From Prostheceraeus crozeri (taxonomy: Eukaryota; Platyhelminthes; Polycladida; Euryleptidae), in contig CAJQUW010012909.1 in NCBI GenBank assembly GCA_907163375.1, positions 103,727-167,726 of the forward strand: 64,000 bases of DNA. Reading direction: 5' to 3'. The stretch's first letter is position 1. Every line of letters begins with the position of its first letter. The position numbers and the translations under genes are program-made. A model generated the notes under the pieces. The model searched no databases, was not told the origin of the DNA, and saw nothing but the letters and a program-made list of their open reading frames with translations. Below, in pieces: positions 62,235 to 64,000 of the stretch.

Positions 62235-63022
62235 TTACTCGGTAAACAATTGTTCGATAACTCTTTCATGAATTTTTTTATCAATATTAATTGTGATAAA
62301 TCCATAATCTTTTGACCAAGCATTATTACACGATTGTTTAAATTCATCTTTATCTCTTATACATAAATCTCTTAACAAATCACTTAAGTTTCTTGCATTT
62401 ATTTCAAATAGTATAAATATATTTGCATTCTTTCTAATAACACTTCCATCTAATGAATACATACTTTGTGTTAAATAAAATACACTACAGTTATTATGTC
62501 TACCTCTTGTGAAATAATTTCTTTGAACTGACTGATTTCTGTCATTAACACAATCATCAAAAATTACACAATGTTTCATTGTTTTATCTAGTTTACTAGG
62601 ATCTTGCATATTACCACTATCATCTATTAATTGTATTTTTTATATGCTTATTTTTATTGGATTCAACTAATTGTTTATTTTTTGCTGCTTCTTCACACCA
62701 CAAATTTATTTCTTCTTCATATTCAGATTTTCGTATTCTTCGAATAGAGAAGCAATTGCTGTTTTGTAAGATTATTTTCAAATCCATATTTTAAAAATTG
62801 ATAGACGGGTTGTTCTGCCGTTGTTGTATAAATTATAAGATTGTTATAATCCAAAAAATTTGGAGTCGTTAAAATTTTAAATAATAGATATGTTTTTCCA
62901 CATCCTGATCTTCCGCAAATAACTGCTAAAACTTTATTAGATAAATTTGGATGATGATTAAATTTAAGTTTTTTTTTATTTAAAGACATTTCATTCATTT
63001 TTAAAGTAATAAATTCATCCAT
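62235..63022 (-). pseudogene. ATP: Packaging ATPase, Polinton 2 copy
   Basis: Nearly identical in sequence to the Polinton 1 ATPase, with the Walker A phrase VICGRSGCGKTYLL and the FYLTQSMYSLDG block. A fossil copy in more than one open piece, about two breaks. Confidence 0.88.
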
Positions 63023-63173
63023 TATTGAATTAGTGTTTTTAGAAACAAAAAAATAAAAATAAAATTTTAATTTAAGTTTATTTTTTGTTTCTAATAGTAA
63101 GATTAATAAGATTAATAAGATTAATAATGAAAATGATAATAAAAATTAAACTTCTCTATTGTAGCGTAAAAGT

Positions 63174-63962
63174 TTATACCTCCCGAACCAAAAGATCTAT
63201 CATAATCTCTTCACCTCCAAAATTTATTTCTTGTCCTTTTTCATCAGTGATTCTAATGCCAATGTTGTTAATAGTTTTTCTTGTAATAGGGAAATATATT
63301 AATGTTTGTGGAATTACATTTAATCTATAACCAATGGGTACAGTAAAAGCTGGAAAACTGAATATTAAATTTGATAATTTACCATTTATATATCCTCCTT
63401 CAATAATGTCACAATGTACAACAATTGAATTTATTTCAGTTATTTTTGGAATCTTCTCACCTAAATGATAACCTTGACTGTAAGTTTGTTTATTAAATCC
63501 TAATAGCTTTGACAATGATCTATCATGATTAAAATCAACTTGATGATTTTCGTCTAAAGTAAGAGAAAATTTATTAACTGCCGGTTCAACTGCAAAATGT
63601 AATTGTTTCTTATCTTTAAATGGTATACCTAAATGTCTCTTAATTTCATTTGATATTGTTTCAACTTCGTAAGAACCAGGAAGAAAAGTTAGTATTTTCC
63701 ATGTTTTTCCTTTATCAGTAGAATATCTAAATTGATCATTCACATCTTTGATAACGTTTTGAATAGTGTTAAATGTAGAGAAACTAGTCAATGCAATTTG
63801 ATAATTTTTATTTTGTTCTAAATGTAGAATGGGTTCTAAATTACAAGTGTGTGATGAAGTAGTTGTTATAATTTTTAACGTCGTACTAAATTTTGATGAA
63901 CCCAAAATCTCTGTTAAATTTTGTAAATGATTATTAATTTTGTCTAAATCTGCTGAACACAT
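63174..63962 (-). CDS. mCP: Minor capsid (penton-type) protein, Polinton 2 copy
   Basis: 262 residues, about 7 differences by eye from the Polinton 1 protein (for example MTSF/LTSF, ESISNEI/ETISNEI, NVFPQT/NVIPQT). All blocks are kept and the frame is open. Confidence 0.88.
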   Translation of the reverse strand: MCSADLDKINNHLQNLTEILGSSKFSTTLKIITTTSSHTCNLEPILHLEQNKNYQIALTSFSTFNTIQNVIKDVNDQFRYSTDKGKTWKILTFLPGSYEVETISNEIKRHLGIPFKDKKQLHFAVEPAVNKFSLTLDENHQVDFNHDRSLSKLLGFNKQTYSQGYHLGEKIPKITEINSIVVHCDIIEGGYINGKLSNLIFSFPAFTVPIGYRLNVIPQTLIYFPITRKTINNIGIRITDEKGQEINFGGEEIMIDLLVREV

Positions 63963-64000
63963 TTTTAAACTAAAAAATTAAATAAATATTTTTTATAAAA

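Larger units (their letters stand above)
60709..64000. mobile_element. Polinton 2, partial and rearranged, running off the window
   Basis: Terminal-repeat-type sequence (60709-61320) is followed by the membrane-protein gene (plus strand), a 5' scrap of the 275-residue Polinton gene, then ATPase and penton genes on the minus strand. In Polinton 1 these genes all point the same way, so this copy is joined differently. The outermost tip (AGTAGTATATAG and its foldback) is absent at this end. Broken, with about two breaks in the ATPase gene. Very similar to Polinton 1, so of recent origin. Confidence 0.88.

Overview
This is AT-rich eukaryotic DNA, almost certainly from an invertebrate animal. It carries spliceosomal-type GT/AG sites, Penelope-like retroelements with GIY-YIG endonucleases, a CR1/L2/Jockey-type LINE, a piggyBac and a Tc1/mariner remnant, and large DNA elements that encode protein-primed DNA polymerases. 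The species cannot be named from the sequence. No tRNA, rRNA or CRISPR array was seen, and only weak host-exon candidates.

Layout. 0-4.4 kb: pieces of Penelope-like element and LINE, plus a possible host exon near 1.3-1.6 kb. 4.484-22.705 kb: a structurally complete 18.2 kb Polinton (Maverick) with inverted terminal repeats and a perfect 6-bp target duplication (TTGATG). It carries protease, retroviral-type integrase with an N-terminal phospholipase-like domain, a small hydrophobic pX-like protein, double jelly-roll major capsid protein, a fibre-like coiled-coil protein, protein-primed DNA polymerase B, packaging ATPase, minor (penton-type) capsid protein, a membrane protein and several unknowns. 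22.7-28.3 kb: host intergenic DNA with a 217-bp inverted repeat pair and a reverse-transcriptase remnant.

28.334-50.602 kb: a second, very different 22.3 kb element bounded by inverted repeats that also start with AGT. It has a zinc-finger/protein-primed PolB gene, a zinc-finger/coiled-coil gene, a TATA-binding-protein-like gene, an exonuclease-like gene and two expanded families of unknown proteins (here called A and B). I recognise no integrase, capsid, ATPase or protease in it. A 3.9 kb block is tandemly duplicated with a Tc1/mariner remnant at the junction. Its left part has three leader-like units (TATA box, short exon, splice donor) holding covarying hairpins with a constant CTAT loop and two copies of a structured RNA-like element. 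This is the best candidate for an undescribed system.

50.6-60.7 kb: host DNA with a decayed LINE, two Penelope-like remnants and a piggyBac remnant. 60.7-64.0 kb: a second, rearranged Polinton of the same family as the first, inserted in the piggyBac gene and running off the window.

A further theme: both Polintons are sprinkled with short GC-rich hairpins (stem, GAA/TTC/AAA/TTT loop, stem), some translated in frame. They share their core with the tip of the Polinton terminal repeat.
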